In this document: positions 12,518-24,902 of the stretch, one piece after another
How the letters are laid out: every line of letters begins with the position of its first letter
How positions within the stretch are numbered: position 1 is the stretch's first letter
From: Strigamia acuminata
Taxonomy: Eukaryota; Arthropoda; Chilopoda; Geophilomorpha; Linotaeniidae
NCBI GenBank assembly: GCA_949358305.1
Contig: OX442315.1
Location: 20,176,427-20,240,426 of the forward strand
Length of the DNA stretch: 64,000 nt
Reading direction: 5' to 3'
Program-made: the position numbers and the translations under genes
Notes under the pieces: generated by a model
Told to the model about the DNA's origin: nothing
The model's database searches: none
What the model saw: the letters and a program-made list of their open reading frames with translations, nothing else

Positions 12518-15500
12518 TCAATTGTATACGGCCAACTCTGCTAATTGGCTGTGTTTGGTTGCAGCTGCACTTGACAAGTCAAATATCAGCAATGTGAAAT
12601 AACGAGTCTTTTGACTATAGGTGCGAGGCCAGATTATGGTCGAATTAAGAGGTTAAACACATAAGACTGCAAGTGGTCAAGCTTTACGCTGACCTTTGAT
12701 GTTAGTGGACATCGTTCCTATTATTCCACGTGTGTGTTGCAATTGAAAACCTCTTCCCCCATCAATTTTATTTTTATTTATTTTTTATTTGTTGTTGCGC
12801 CAAGCTTGCGTGCCTTGGATAGAGATGGCCTTTTAATGCCTAACCCCTTTCTTCCCTTTTACCCCACCCTACACAAACGCACGCGCAGTGCGGCTAGGGG
12901 TAATATTTCACAAGATTTTGAATGAGGACCTTAATAACAAGAGACTATCAGAGGCTCGTAAATTGCTGGATTCTTTTATACCGCGAAAGCCAGTTGTGAA
13001 AAGCAAAGGTTCTTTTTTTTTCTCTCCCTCTGTTCCATCTCGCATTCAATCTCGAATATAACGAGGACCTCACGCAAAATGACCCAGTTGAACAATAATT
13101 TCTCTCGATTGTGTTTTTTTTTTTTTCTTATATAAATATTCAAAACGGTTTTTTTTTTTAAGGATTAAGGTAATATTGCTTTCCACCCCTTTTCCCATTC
13201 ACTCTAGGAGTATAGGACATCCTCTGGTTGCATCTGGTGACCCATATCCTTCAGGATTGTTTGACAAATCTGGAGGTTTTAAAGGGGTGGGGGGAAATTT
13301 GGGGTTTTTGTTTTTTATGTAGCACGTAATCACTATATTTATCTGATTTTTATGTGGATTAGATGGGATACCATTGATGAGTAACAATTTTCCCAGAACG
13401 GCAATGGCTTTGGGGTGGTTGGATTTTATGCTGTGGGACCGACTGCTTTTCCTAAGGGTATCCGAAGTGAAAGATAGGAGGGGGATGAGGGTCACGTGTG
13501 CGTCTTTTCACTTCATACCTGGGTGGACGCCGTGCACGCGACACCATTGTATTAATCCACTATCCCCCTACCTTCTGGCAACCAAAGAGGGTTCTCCTGA
13601 AGCCTGAGTTTCCAATGGTTAATTCCAAGTGTAGGCTGGAATAACCTTTACATTGTAGTACATTGGGATTAAAACCGAGTTCGCCTCTTTAGAAATGAAA
13701 GAAAAAGCTTGTAGAAGTTACCTGGTGCAGAAGTATTCTAAGACTAAACCTGTGTAACTAATTACTGCACAAGAAAATACAAATAAAAATTTTTTTCGTC
13801 GTAAATTAATATGTTTGGAGTGTTGATGTTTGTATTCTTGTTGTTTCTGGTGTTGCATGTGTTTTTTATTCGTGTTCGGTATTCGATTAGCCGTGTAGGT
13901 GCCTGTAAATGTTTTGAGTTTGTTTTTTTGTTGGTTAAAAGGTGTACTCCTGGGCATTTTATGTGTGTGTGAAAGGTGGTAGTGAGCAGTGGCCAGTCCC
14001 CCGCGCTCCATTCTTCAGTGGAGGTCCTTTCAGGCGAGAACAAAGCCGCCACTTGAGGGTTGTTTGCTGTCACAGAGAACCAGGATTAGTCTGAGCTATC
14101 TGGCCATCACTTCGCCTGAACGGGGTATTAGCCCTCTTTTCTTTTCCCTCCTCTTTCTGTACTTACTTAACTAAGGAAGTTGGAAAAATGGACCTAATAG
14201 ATTTACTATAAAGTTTATTTAGCACAAACATAAAATAGATAAAATCGACAGGAAAAAATCGGGGGCTTGTAATAATAAGTTTCGATGAGATTAAGCAAAG
14301 TTTGTGGAGTGTGCGCGCAGTAAGAAGTTTTGAGCGTGCGTTTCTTGTCGCAGTTAAGTACAGACATCAGTCTTTTGTAGGGGGCGACTAATTTAAGTGC
14401 AGTGAACTTAGTTTCTCATCAGCTTAAAACTACCTTTCAATTAAAAGTATTAATTGCATGAGTGAATCCGCCTTGGCTCGCTCGTCTCTCGTTCCGACAA
14501 TTAAGCTCACCTTAAATTCCATGTGCTCGTGAAATATATTCGTCGCCTCCCACCCTCTTCTTCTTTCCGCCATCCCCGCCTCACTTGTAATGGTATTTGG
14601 ATTTTGCGACGATGGCAAAGCTCTGCTGCTGTCACTTAAAATCGGCGCATGTGTGAAATGCTCGCCCTCATCAGTGTCTTTCTTTTAATTGGATCATAAC
14701 CTAAGTGCTCGACTCATTATCCTTCCTAAAGAGCGGAGCATCGCCCAAGAAATGTTGGACAAAACAACTTTTGACAACCGAATTTGTTCTCATTATTTTC
14801 ATTACTGCTTTCTCTTCGTATTCTCTGTTCTTTTCGTGTCTCCACCTTTTTTTTTTCCTTTTTCTTTTTCTTTTTTCTCATTTGCATAGCTTTGGAGAAA
14901 TTCAAGCAATAACCTTTTCAAACGCTCGTATTTTATTGTCACTAATGTTTAATTTCCTACAATGCTCTTTGCAGTTAAACACCAGCGCTTAAATTTAACT
15001 TTTCGATTTGTTTCATTTTTATTTTGTCGGTAATTTTATCGTTTTTTTTTTCTAAATTGATTTTTTATTGGATTAAAAATGTCAGGAAGTCGTTATGACG
15101 TAATCCTTCTCTAGATTTAATTATTTCTCGTCGTTGAATTTAAAAAAAAAATATTTTAAGCAAAATGGAATTTCTGTGTATAACTGTAAATGATATGACG
15201 TCATTAATATCCAATGAGCATGTTAATGATAATAAAAAGTTATATTTTGGGTCTACGACCTTTTAATTTTTTTAAAAAAAATTACCAGATATGAATTGAG
15301 GACAAGACCATAAACTTTGGTTTTTAAGAGCATCCGGTTGAGTGGATGAATGAAAGGAATTGATGAAAAGTGATTCAAAGGCGACGTTTAATAAATTCAA
15401 ATAGAGAGAAAGAGAGAGAGTGGAAAATGGGTGTAGAAACGAAAGATATGTATATTTAAATTGATCATGAAATGAAACGCTTTTTCTCCGGTTTGATTCA

Positions 15501-16521
15501 TTTCACTTTAATTCAATGTGTCGTTTTGGATTGACACGAGCCGATTCTAATCGAATCTGGTTGGCTCTCTCTCCCTCTCTTGTCGCTGGTTTGTGCGAGC
15601 GAATATTGAACAGCAAAAGAGAGGACAATTGGACGACATGATGACAATTTGATAGTTGTCACCAATTCGTAAACTCTTCACATCGACAGCACGTGAAACG
15701 TTTGAAATTTTAAACGCGTCGTCACTTCACTTTTCCTAAAATATTAAGAGCTTTTTCTTATCCTTTACTTTCGAAAAAAAAAAAGAAAAAGAAAAAAAAA
15801 AGGAATGATGTCTTTTAAAACCAAGATAAGATCGGTGTCATTTTGTTTGAAAAGATATTCGAATCTGATGAAACTTCCATTTTGCGGGCGTCTCGCAGAC
15901 GATGCTCCCAGGTGTCTAAACTGATGGGGTGAGATTAAGATGTTGATCCAATATCCCATTTTGCAAGAAGACGTTCGATGTTGGGAGATGAGAGAACCGA
16001 TCTTCCTATTCAATAACGGGCCCTATTTCTACCTTTTGTGCAACGCGCGCTGCGGGCATTCATTCATTCATTTTCCTTTTCTCTTCCTCCTTTTCTTCCT
16101 TTTGTGTATACCGTTACCTGGCGGTCTGGAGGGGTTCAATTTGTGGTTCCCGCCATGCACTTTTGATCCTTGGGTCCTTTTCCCAGCTGTTTCCTATTTA
16201 AATATATGATGAGGGCGCCCACATTTAATGATTCTTAAGAGAAAGTAGATGGTCATTACAAATTTGGATTTTTGAATTAAACTTAACCTTTGCTTGACCC
16301 TTGCTATGGGTTCCGTGTGACTCAACTCGTTATAAAGATTAACTCAGAAATATATAATAATACATTTAAAAAAAAAATTTAAATCTATTTTTTTTTTTAA
16401 TTTTTAGAATGGTTCAAAAATATATTCATTTTTCTAATGCATGCCAAAATGTACATCACTTTGCGGAATTAAGAATATTATATGTAGAGTAAATAATGCA
16501 TTTTATAACAAAAAAAAAATT

Positions 16522-16601
16522 CATTTTGAAAATGCATTCATGTTTGGTAAATAATAATATTGGGAATACATTTCAAAATGTATTAACATTTTCAAAAATG
16601 T
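16522..16601. repeat. Cluster of short palindromes related to CATTTTGAAAATG
   Basis: Three hairpin-capable palindromes lie within 80 bases: CATTTTGAAAATG at 16522-16534, AATACATTT-CA-AAATGTATT at 16565-16584, and ACATTTT-CA-AAAATGT at 16586-16601. Related words (AATGCATT, AAAATGTA) continue on both sides from about 16435 to 16610. The cluster looks like a degenerate repeat family, possibly a decayed small element. Confidence 0.55.
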
Positions 16602-18050
16602 ATTTTTTAAACATATGGGCATTTTTGGCATTTTTGTGATGTTGTACTGGTAAAATTTAATGCACACATCTCACATGAGGCTAATTAAGTTTAAAAAATT
16701 AATCAAAAGTCTTGTTAAATTGGACTATACAAATAAATATTTGAACTAAATATTTGCTGTCATTTGCATTCAACGCACGAAAACAAATAATATTTTATTT
16801 TAATTAATTTTTTCTTCTCCTCCTTCCTTTGGGTGGAAAATAGTTTTGATTTGGAATGTGGCGTGTATGGTTTATCTTCTGATAACATTCTTGCCAATTC
16901 AGCTTGGAGTGTGTCATTCCCAAAGGTGTTCCGAAACCGTGATTGAAATCCACAGTTGGTTGGTCTATGGCGAATGTTCTTTGACGGAGTGAGTTGAGTA
17001 AACAGCTGTGGCGCCCTCTTTTGTCCCTTCACTCTTTTTTCATCCCATTTGTGTTGGAGCACAACAAACAAACCACCATCACCTGGATGGATGAAGTATC
17101 TGCACCTCCACCCTCACATCTCAGGTGGCAACTTCCTATTTCTCAGTTCCTTTTGCAAATTACCCGCCCGAGCTTGCCTTTCTTGGCACCATGATAGGCT
17201 TAATAAATTTCTCCATGCGGGAAATTAAATCTTTCTCAGTGCTTTCTTTAGTATCAGGATCTGGAAAATAAGAAGAAGGGAAAAAAAATTTCCCTTATAA
17301 ATTAACATTCCCCGAACTAAGGTTTTGTTTTAATAGAAATTCTTTGCTTTACAATTTCAAAAGATTTATTACAACGAGGGGGACATTTCCCTGAAAAAGG
17401 TATCGAAATGAAAATTTGAATATTTTAGTGATAGGATTTTTTTTTCTTTCTTCTTCACTTTGTTACTTTCTTGATGATTGATAAAAGAGGAGATTAAGTC
17501 GAGATATTTTGATGCGTTTAAATGAAAACGGCGATCGGTTGTAGCAATTTATAACGGTAAATGGGTGGAACTGCTTAACGCAAGTAGCTAATTAATCAGT
17601 TTGTTTTTGTTTGCGCCGTCTCGTTAAAACAAGGATATAATGTTTTCATTTAAACATTAAGGAAAACAAATGGAATTTTTTTTATTATACTAAAATTAAA
17701 ATTTTTTTATTTTTTATTTTTCTTCTTTACGAAACAAATTAATTTGTTCGTAACTGAATCTTTTTGTAACCGAAACGACTGGGGATTTTTACCTTTTGAT
17801 GAAAGGCGCCATCTCCAGCTATGTTTGTATATTTGTGCGTCATCCATTTTATGTTTGGCGATTGAATTTCTGCCCACTTTTACCCGGGTCCCCGTTGTGA
17901 ATGAACAGGTGAAGATTGGCGGATGAGTGACCCCCAAACAGCCTGGGTTTTGAGTTGCGTTTACTCAGTGGTCGGTCGTCTCGGAACTCGAATCCTCTTG
18001 AGTGCCACACGTGCCCACTCGACTCGCTCAGTTCCAAAGAGCCGTTCCAT

Positions 18051-18065
18051 ACACACACACACACA
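18051..18065. repeat. (AC)7 microsatellite
   Basis: Seven AC dinucleotides. A similar (AC)8 tract is at 29766-29781. Confidence 0.85.
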
Positions 18066-20155
18066 GATCCAGATTCTAGACAATATCCTTTCATTTTTTT
18101 TAAATAAATAAAAAGAAAAAACTCGACTTGGACTTCGATTATTTTTTTTTCTTTTTTGGTTTTAGGTTGACGAGTGTCACATCACAATCGAGCAAGGTTA
18201 AATTGACAAAGGAAAGTTGAAGTGTGTTGAATCTATTGAAACTTGAGAGTATTCAGAGAAATGTGAAAATAAATTAAAAAGAAATGATGCAAGATTTGTT
18301 TTATTAAAAGATGAACAAAAGGGCGGCGGTCAGTTGATGTATCCCCTCCCTGTCGGTGGAATTCGGTTGCTCCTCGTGGGATTTCGGTGGGTTTTCTTTT
18401 GTGCGCGCGTGACAGCTTGAGTGAAGTTGGTTTGCATTGGGCGGCCAGCGTAGGGGTCGAGGCTCTCACCTCGTCCGGTGAATGCTCCGAGCCACGCGCC
18501 ATGCGTCGAGGGGATACACGGCAGTGAGCACACACAATGGGCGTGTAGGGAGATCGGGACGCTTTGTGTGTCCCAGGTGAAGGGAGAAAAGGTAAAAAGG
18601 GGAGGACTCCCTTCATCTGCCTCCCTCCTCTTCCTCCTTTACTCTCGCTCTCTATACCTTGATGGTTTGAACCAATCTAACGATGGACAACTGGCTCATT
18701 TCCATTTGAAACGTTCACCGATGGCAGATAATGGTTTCTATCCCTTGTGTGAATCGACATCACTGAAGGATAAGGCAAAGAAAAAGAGAGTTAAGGGCTG
18801 GATGGGTGGATGGGGGGGGACCGCGCATAATGCGATGCGCGTGTGGACATGGACCATAAACCAATATCATAATGCAATTTTTATTTTTGACATGCGTAGC
18901 CGTAAATACTAAAAGGCAAAACTGCAATTTAGGATTTGTCTTGCGTTTATCGTATAATTTCAACAAAAATGATGCAATTTCTTGGATATTTATGATTTGG
19001 CTTGCGTTTATCATGTGATTACCACTAAAATGCACCTATTCCTTGAGAAAATATGCAGATAACTTATGGAAAAGGTGTAAAGTGTCGATTCTTTCGTTTG
19101 AGGTAAATTGTGGCAGTCTTTGGTGATGGTTTGGGTGAGTGGAAGCATTTTTAGTGGAGGAAATAAATTGTTCAGTAATTGCTAACTTATGCCAGGTGTT
19201 GTGTTCATTATAAGGATATGGGGAGGAGGTGATAATATAAGAAAAATTTTCATTGCTACATATCCTGGTGTGCAAGTTTGGCTATAGCTGAATGGTGCGT
19301 CCGTCCACCCTCTCTTGGGGTTTGCCATAAGACCATTGTAGAGGAACAAGAAACGAGCCCATTGCTGAGCAGCTGTTTAGCCAGGTGCTTTTATTTGTGA
19401 TTTTTAATCATTTTTATATTGTGTGTTGACATGTTTTTCTATGAGGGAAAAAAATGCGTAATGATTTAGCAATATTTTGATTTTTTTGCAAGAAATCCTT
19501 TCAAGCGGCATAGAGAGTGCGCGTGCTTTAAACGACTGTTTTTGAGGAAAAGAAAGAAAGTGAGGGAATTAAAAAATGTTAAAGATGGTTGAAGTGAAAA
19601 AGAGGTTGTATAAGCACTTGTGCCATGTGTGTGTTGCGCAGTAAATTCCATTTTAAGTAGCAGATAATTTGCCGGCAACAAAATTCAGTGTACAGGTTAA
19701 GTGTTGGTGAAAAGTGCAGCAAATGAATGCTGCCACGCACTATATAATAACACATTTAACCAAATGGAAACCTCTTTCTCGTACCCCCTGAGCTTTCTTT
19801 GTGTCATGCACGCGCCAGGAGCAATTACCTTCATTGCATAATAACTATCTCAAAAGCCCCGAGAGAGAGAAAGAGGAGGGAACAGCTCCGTGTGTAAGTT
19901 AAAATCCCATGAAAATGGTTGCTAACATGTGAGCTGAGCAGCAACACATTTCGCTTATAGGCTGGGATTGCCACGTTTTACATAATACACATCTGGCACA
20001 CAAACCTAACATTAGTTTTTATTTACGAGTTGAATATTAGTCTTGAGTAGGATTTCATTTACATGATAATACGAGTTGAATTTGCTGCTTTGAAATTTGT
20101 TTTTTTTCCTTTTTAAATTTTAAGTGTGTGAATTAATTTGTTACGTTTTTCGTTT

Positions 20156-20190
20156 CTAATTTTTTTTTTCTTTTTTTTTTGCAGGTAAGA
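20156..20190 (+). other. Recursive splice site (ratchet point) 1
   Basis: A branch-point-like CTAAT at 20156-20160 is followed by a nearly pure T tract, GCAG ending at 20184, and immediately GTAAGA at 20185-20190. A complete 3' splice site joined directly to a 5' splice site is the zero-length exon signature of recursive splicing described in long introns of flies and vertebrates. It implies a plus-strand intron spanning this point, with its 5' exon somewhere to the left. The spacing of branch point to AG (about 25 bases) is ideal. I see no obvious donor shortly downstream, so this would be a plain ratchet point without an RS-exon. Confidence 0.65.
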
Positions 20191-21014
20191 AAATTTTAAT
20201 TTTAAACGATGGATGGGTTGAGATGCTGCGATTAAAGGTTGGATTTGTTTTTTATGTATCAACACGCAGTTGTAATATTTTTGATGTTGCTATTTTGTTT
20301 GGTAGAAAAAAATAATTTTAAAAAATAATTTTTTTTTTATTTAAAATTTTAAATTAAAATTAAAATTAAAAATTTTGATGCTAAAAAAAATGGCAACAAC
20401 GAATTTTTTTTTTTAATTATTATTTTTTTTACATTAAAAAGTGAGTATACGGTATTTTTGGTGCTTTATCAACTTTGTGTTAAAACGAGCGAGCAAAAAA
20501 AAAAGTTAAAAGGTATGCAGGTTTCCTTATCAAAGACCGACTTGTTTTATATAATAAGGCAAGATAAGTTAAAACTCAAAGCAACTTGACCACACTTCCT
20601 GTTATAATGGCAGTCTTTGTTCGAAAAACCTAGCGAGGGGAGAAAAAGTGTAAATAAAAAAAAAAAAGACATGAAACTCAAAAAGAAAAAAAAAATTATG
20701 ACTCCAAAGAATAATCGAGTTCTTTCTTTTTTTAATGCCCTTTTAGTCGCCTGAAATGTGTCGTAGGTTTTTATTGGCGGCCATCTGCGACGCTAGATCA
20801 GGTGGCACTGTCATTAACGAAGCACGAATCATCTTATTTGACCTCGAGGATTCCTTGTTTACGCAGACATGTAAACAGGACGTCTAATTACACGAATCGA
20901 GGGGTGTTGGGCTGAAAAGTTGGCCCTTGTCCAGACGCCAGAAGTGTTTAAAATACTTATCAGTCTGACCAATCAACAGAAGGTGTCATTTCGCGCACCA
21001 CCTTTTTTTATCAG

Positions 21015-21029
21015 TTACCTGTCAGGTAA
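21015..21029. promoter_or_regulatory. Facing pair of CAGGTA boxes (ZEB-type palindrome)
   Basis: TTACCTG-T-CAGGTAA is an inverted repeat with 7-base arms and a single spacer base. CAGGTA and CAGGTG are the core words bound by ZEB zinc fingers, and CAGGTA is also part of the Zelda site of insects. Position inside the probable zfh1 intron makes autoregulation conceivable. Confidence 0.45.
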
Positions 21030-21727
21030 AAGTGCTGTCTATGGCCGACATGATTTGCCTCGCCACCCTCGACGCATGTAGTGATTGGATCTCCATGTTG
21101 ATGACTCCTCCTATTGTTTTCCCCTCTGCTCACCTGTCCGTTGGGGGCGGGAGCAGGTTGGGCTACGAGTGCTTGTTGGCGATGAATGTTTTAATGGTTG
21201 GCTGAGAGCTGTTGCTGACACTTTTCATTCATCTCTCGTTTGTACATTAAAAGGGATGTTAAAGCGCATGCCAACAACATGTTTGACGACTGGTTAGCCA
21301 AAACTTCAGTCTGCGTTTTCCACCATTGAGATTTATACTTCATTAAACATGGTCTCAAGACACATGTGGCACGCGTTAATTTTTCACAATTTAAATAATA
21401 GTTTCATTCAACGAATTCGCATTATTCGGGGCTAAATGGGAGTTGTACGAGGAATAAAAAGTGCTCGGGATGGAAAGAAAAAGAGTCGTAAAAGAGTTTT
21501 GGGAAAATGCACCTGAAGTGGCTTTAAATAGCCGAAACAATCGTGTTGGCATAAAAATAGACGGCGGTGGGAATGCGTGTATAGATACGTAACAACAAGT
21601 AAATTGGAGATTGAAATTGTATTAATTTTGATTGCGATAAGACGGAAAATTTAATTTTGAGCGTTGGTTATGTACACGGTTTTGTTTAATGAGCCCACTT
21701 AAAATATAATCAGGTTGAAGCACCCTG

Positions 21728-22147
21728 GTGTGTAAAGAGTTGGTGCCTTTGAGGCAAAGAATGCAGTGGGATGGTGGCACGTGCAGAATCTCAGTGATCC
21801 TTGTTGCTCTTAATTGTGGGAGAGGTTTCGTTGTGATGGATCCGACGCCCTCTCTTATCATGGCGAGGAGCGATGGCATGTGGTGCGCAAAGAAGAAGAG
21901 AGAAACGGTGGTGAGGGAGGGCTCGCATTCCCGAACTAAGGGAAGTCTCGGCTTGTCAGGGGTTTCCGTTTTGCCACAGGCCGAGCAGAAGGTAGTACAG
22001 GAAACCTGCGCCAATGTCGATGCCCTGCTCTGGCGCCAGATAAGCGACGCCACCCCTCCTCGTTCTCTACTTTCTCCACCTACACCTCCTCGACGCCGAC
22101 CTTTTGGGTGGACATCTCCACGAGTCGGTGTTGACAACATCTGTTGA
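21728..22147. other. GC-rich patch with long open frames on both strands
   Basis: The plus strand is open for 139 codons here, and the minus strand (21622-22194) for 190. Neither peptide resembles a known domain; both contain proline/arginine-rich low-complexity parts, and neither has a convincing start or flanking splice sites. A 12-base palindrome TCTGGCGCCAGA is at 22029-22040. I treat the openness as a consequence of the higher GC content. Confidence 0.4.
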
Positions 22148-22404
22148 TAAGTGGCTGAGAAGTACCTTGTGTGACTCCATGTAAATGCAAACACTTTTTC
22201 TTATGTATTGCATGAGATAAAAATAAAGGGAAGTTGAATAAAACGCGTCCAGAAGATGTTGCAATGAAGCTGTAAAAAAATTATTTTGAGTTGAGATAAA
22301 AAAGAAAGGAGGCTAGAGGGGGGTGAGAGGGGAGAGAGAAAAAAACGTTCTTTTGTACATCGGTTGGGTTAAGTTTGGAACGGAACTTCAAAGGTATTGC
22401 CAAG

Positions 22405-22410
22405 GTGAGT
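22405..22410 (+). other. Isolated consensus 5' splice site AAG|GTGAGT
   Basis: The match to the donor consensus is perfect, preceded by a short non-repetitive stretch (22360-22404). It could end an alternative noncoding first exon. An identical AAG|GTGAGT is at 25012-25020. Perfect donors also occur by chance in 64 kb. Confidence 0.2.
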
Positions 22411-23020
22411 CATAGATAAGGTGGTGTAAAAATAAACTTTTCTTCGCATTCTTTCTTCACCTGAAAAACGACACTTGTAATGTCGACCGAGTGGCGCTGC
22501 TTCTTTATAGGCATTGGGGGCTGTTTATTCTATAAATAAAGGTCCGTATGGCACTGATGAAACAATGAATTAGCTCGGTGGGCCAGCATTGCCAAATTGG
22601 CGTTGGCATCTGCGATGGTATAGAAACAACGGTGCAGGTAACGCCTTGCAGAACCCCCCTTGGTGAAATATGAAGTAGCACATTTGGCTGATATTTTTAA
22701 CTTTTTTTTTTTTTTAAATAAAAGTTACTTGTGTTGGTTTTTTAAGGGAGACTCGTGGGTCATAATTGTTTATTTTGTTTATCTTGAGCGGGGAAAAAAT
22801 AAGGTTGTAGGAATTGGGCCAATTTCTTGGTATCCGTGATATTTGGGTCAGTGATGAAATATGAGTCTCTTATTTACACGAATGCTTCAATTTTTTTTTT
22901 ATCTCTAAATGATTGATTATACTTGTTTGTTTTCTCCCGAGATTTGCGGAGGAAAATTGAAGGGGAAGAAATAGGAGTAGAAGAGTAATAATGATGGATC
23001 AATTCATTATTTGTTTTTTT

Positions 23021-23036
23021 GTGTGTGTGTGTGTGT
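23021..23036. repeat. (GT)8 microsatellite
   Basis: Eight GT units directly after a T tract. Confidence 0.85.
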
Positions 23037-23714
23037 AAAATCGAGAGTGTTGCAATTATGATGCAGTGAGGTGGAGTTATTTGCATGGTGTGCAAATGCG
23101 GTGATTATTTCACTTGTTTTGCAGACAGACAGCAGAAATGAATGCAGATGGGTGGTGGCGGGTTGGCGAGTGGGATTTGGTCTCGGTGTGTGCGACTATA
23201 CGGCTTCTCTTTTAATTGAATTCCCTCGCTCTATTTCTCTTTCCTTTCTCTCTCTCGTTCGGAGTTTTAATTAGTGGCCAGGATGCTAGTGTCATTAAAT
23301 CACAGGTTCACAATCAGACCGTCCCCCTACTCCCACTACCACCTCCCTCTTTCCTTCGCCTCCCCTCCCTCCTTGTCTCTCTTCTCTTTGACGCCGTGTG
23401 CAAATTAAATTGTTTACTAATGTGATATATGCGAACGACTGGGATAAATACAAATGGCTGTCATTACACTGCCAACAGGCGCCACTCTGGGCGGAAAGAC
23501 AGGAGCAGAATGGCAAATTGCAGCCGTAAAAAGCCCCCCGCTCCTCTTTCATAGCGGTGACTGTTCAACCCTTTCTTGAGGAAATGGAGGCCGATTTAAG
23601 GTGATTACTGTACTTCACAATAGAAGAAAAGCACGTCAATCAACGCACTTTGCCTTCTTGACTGCTAATAAGGTGTGCGAGCACCTCGTTGTCGTTTGTG
23701 CAAAATGCTTCGTT

Positions 23715-23760
23715 CGTTCCTTCTCGTTTCTTCACGTTCCTTCTCGTTCCTTCTCGTTCC
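23715..23760. repeat. 10-bp minisatellite, unit CGTTCCTTCT
   Basis: About 4.6 tandem copies; the second copy carries two substitutions and the others are exact. The array is pyrimidine-rich on the plus strand. Confidence 0.8.
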
Positions 23761-24882
23761 GTCGTCCGTCCACTTGAATTTTAAAAGTGTTCATTTTTAT
23801 TTCATTTGTCCTTCATATAGATTGAATATATATTCGGGGAGAAATTTTACAGCAGGCGGGAATAATTCTTTTATGTCGTGTCAGCAAAGAGAATTGCGCT
23901 GAATGTGGGATTGGAGTGGAAATTGATCTATAAATGGGCATTTAGTTTGAACTGTTTTCTCTTCAATTTGATGTTCATCAAGCTGTAGGTGATTGTCCTT
24001 GTGAGAGGAAACCAAAGTGCCATTAACCGACTCTTCTAGGGCCTTTTTTTGCTCCTCCAAGACGATGTGTGAGAGTTAAAGACGCTGCACCTCTTGCATT
24101 CAAGTGGGTTCAATTCCCGTAATACCCATTCCAACCCATGTAAATGGTCAGGTGCTGAAGGGGATTCGGATTCCTCAATTGAATTTGTGGTGGATTGCTA
24201 CATTTTATTAAAAAATGGCTCCGATCAAGCCGAATGGATTACACGCAAAGAAAACAAGAAAAAATTGGCCACTGGACATTTTTAAAAATACATTTGTGAT
24301 TGTTTAACGGCCCCTACGACAGATGGCGCACTCCCGTTCAAGGTTGGTTAGGGACAAAAGGACTTAGCCCGGTGTGAGATGCAGGTATAAAATGCGAGTA
24401 CCCAATCACAATTTAAGAGGGGGATGGAGCACCTCGTCGACAGATGGGATCGTAAGAAGAGAATTCATTCATCGTCGATTGGATTCCCGTTGCGGAACTC
24501 TACCCCCCACTCTCTCTTTCTCCATTTCCTCTTTCACTACCTTCAGTCCTTTACAATATACACAAATATTCACGTATGAATAGAAAGAGAAAGTATTAGT
24601 GGACATTGTAAATGGGAAACGATATGTTCGTTTCGTTTTGTGCGTATAAAATATACAACGGCAACGATTTTGACGCCAAACATTTAGTCACGGGACATTT
24701 CGCTTCACCCCTTTGACGATCAAGTCAATAGGAGTCCCATCGGGCTATGAATGGCGGCGCTACGGCTTCTCGCTGTCACGACAACTTACATAGCCTGTCA
24801 TGTCAATAAGGAGTTGCTGTGGAACATTCTCAATGGTCTGTGACATCATTGACACTGAGACGGAGGTGCGGGGGAGAGAAAG

Positions 24883-24902
24883 TGAGAGAGAGAGAGAGAG
24901 AG
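24883..24902. repeat. (GA)10 microsatellite
   Basis: Ten GA units in a purine-rich stretch; GAGA factor could bind such a run if the organism has an orthologue. Confidence 0.8.

Larger units (their letters stand above)
3337..20155. other. Noncoding DNA, probable first part of the long zfh1 intron
   Basis: No exon, tRNA or rRNA recognised over almost 17 kb. The plus strand is T- and G-rich, with T homopolymers at 6144-6160, 7067-7083 and 11088-11130 and few A runs of similar length. GC-richer islands at 3720-3960 and 4730-4920 hold short open frames without protein-like composition. Purine-rich GAGAGA stretches at 4837-4857 resemble GAGA-factor sites. Sixteen of the E2-boxes listed in the findings fall here. 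CTCF-like AGGTGGCGC motifs lie at 8330-8338 and 9455-9463. Confidence 0.55.

Noticed and set aside
18478-18912. 144-codon plus-strand open frame with partly protein-like composition
   Set aside because: It starts from GTG with no acceptor or donor nearby; by my estimate about one frame of this length is expected by chance in 64 kb of this composition.
21622-22194. 190-codon open frame on the minus strand, overlapping a 139-codon plus-strand frame
   Set aside because: Two antisense frames open together point to composition rather than coding. Neither has a recognisable domain.
24108-24120. tRNA B-box-like word GGTTCAATTCCCG
   Set aside because: No A box at the proper distance upstream and no cloverleaf can be drawn from the flanks.
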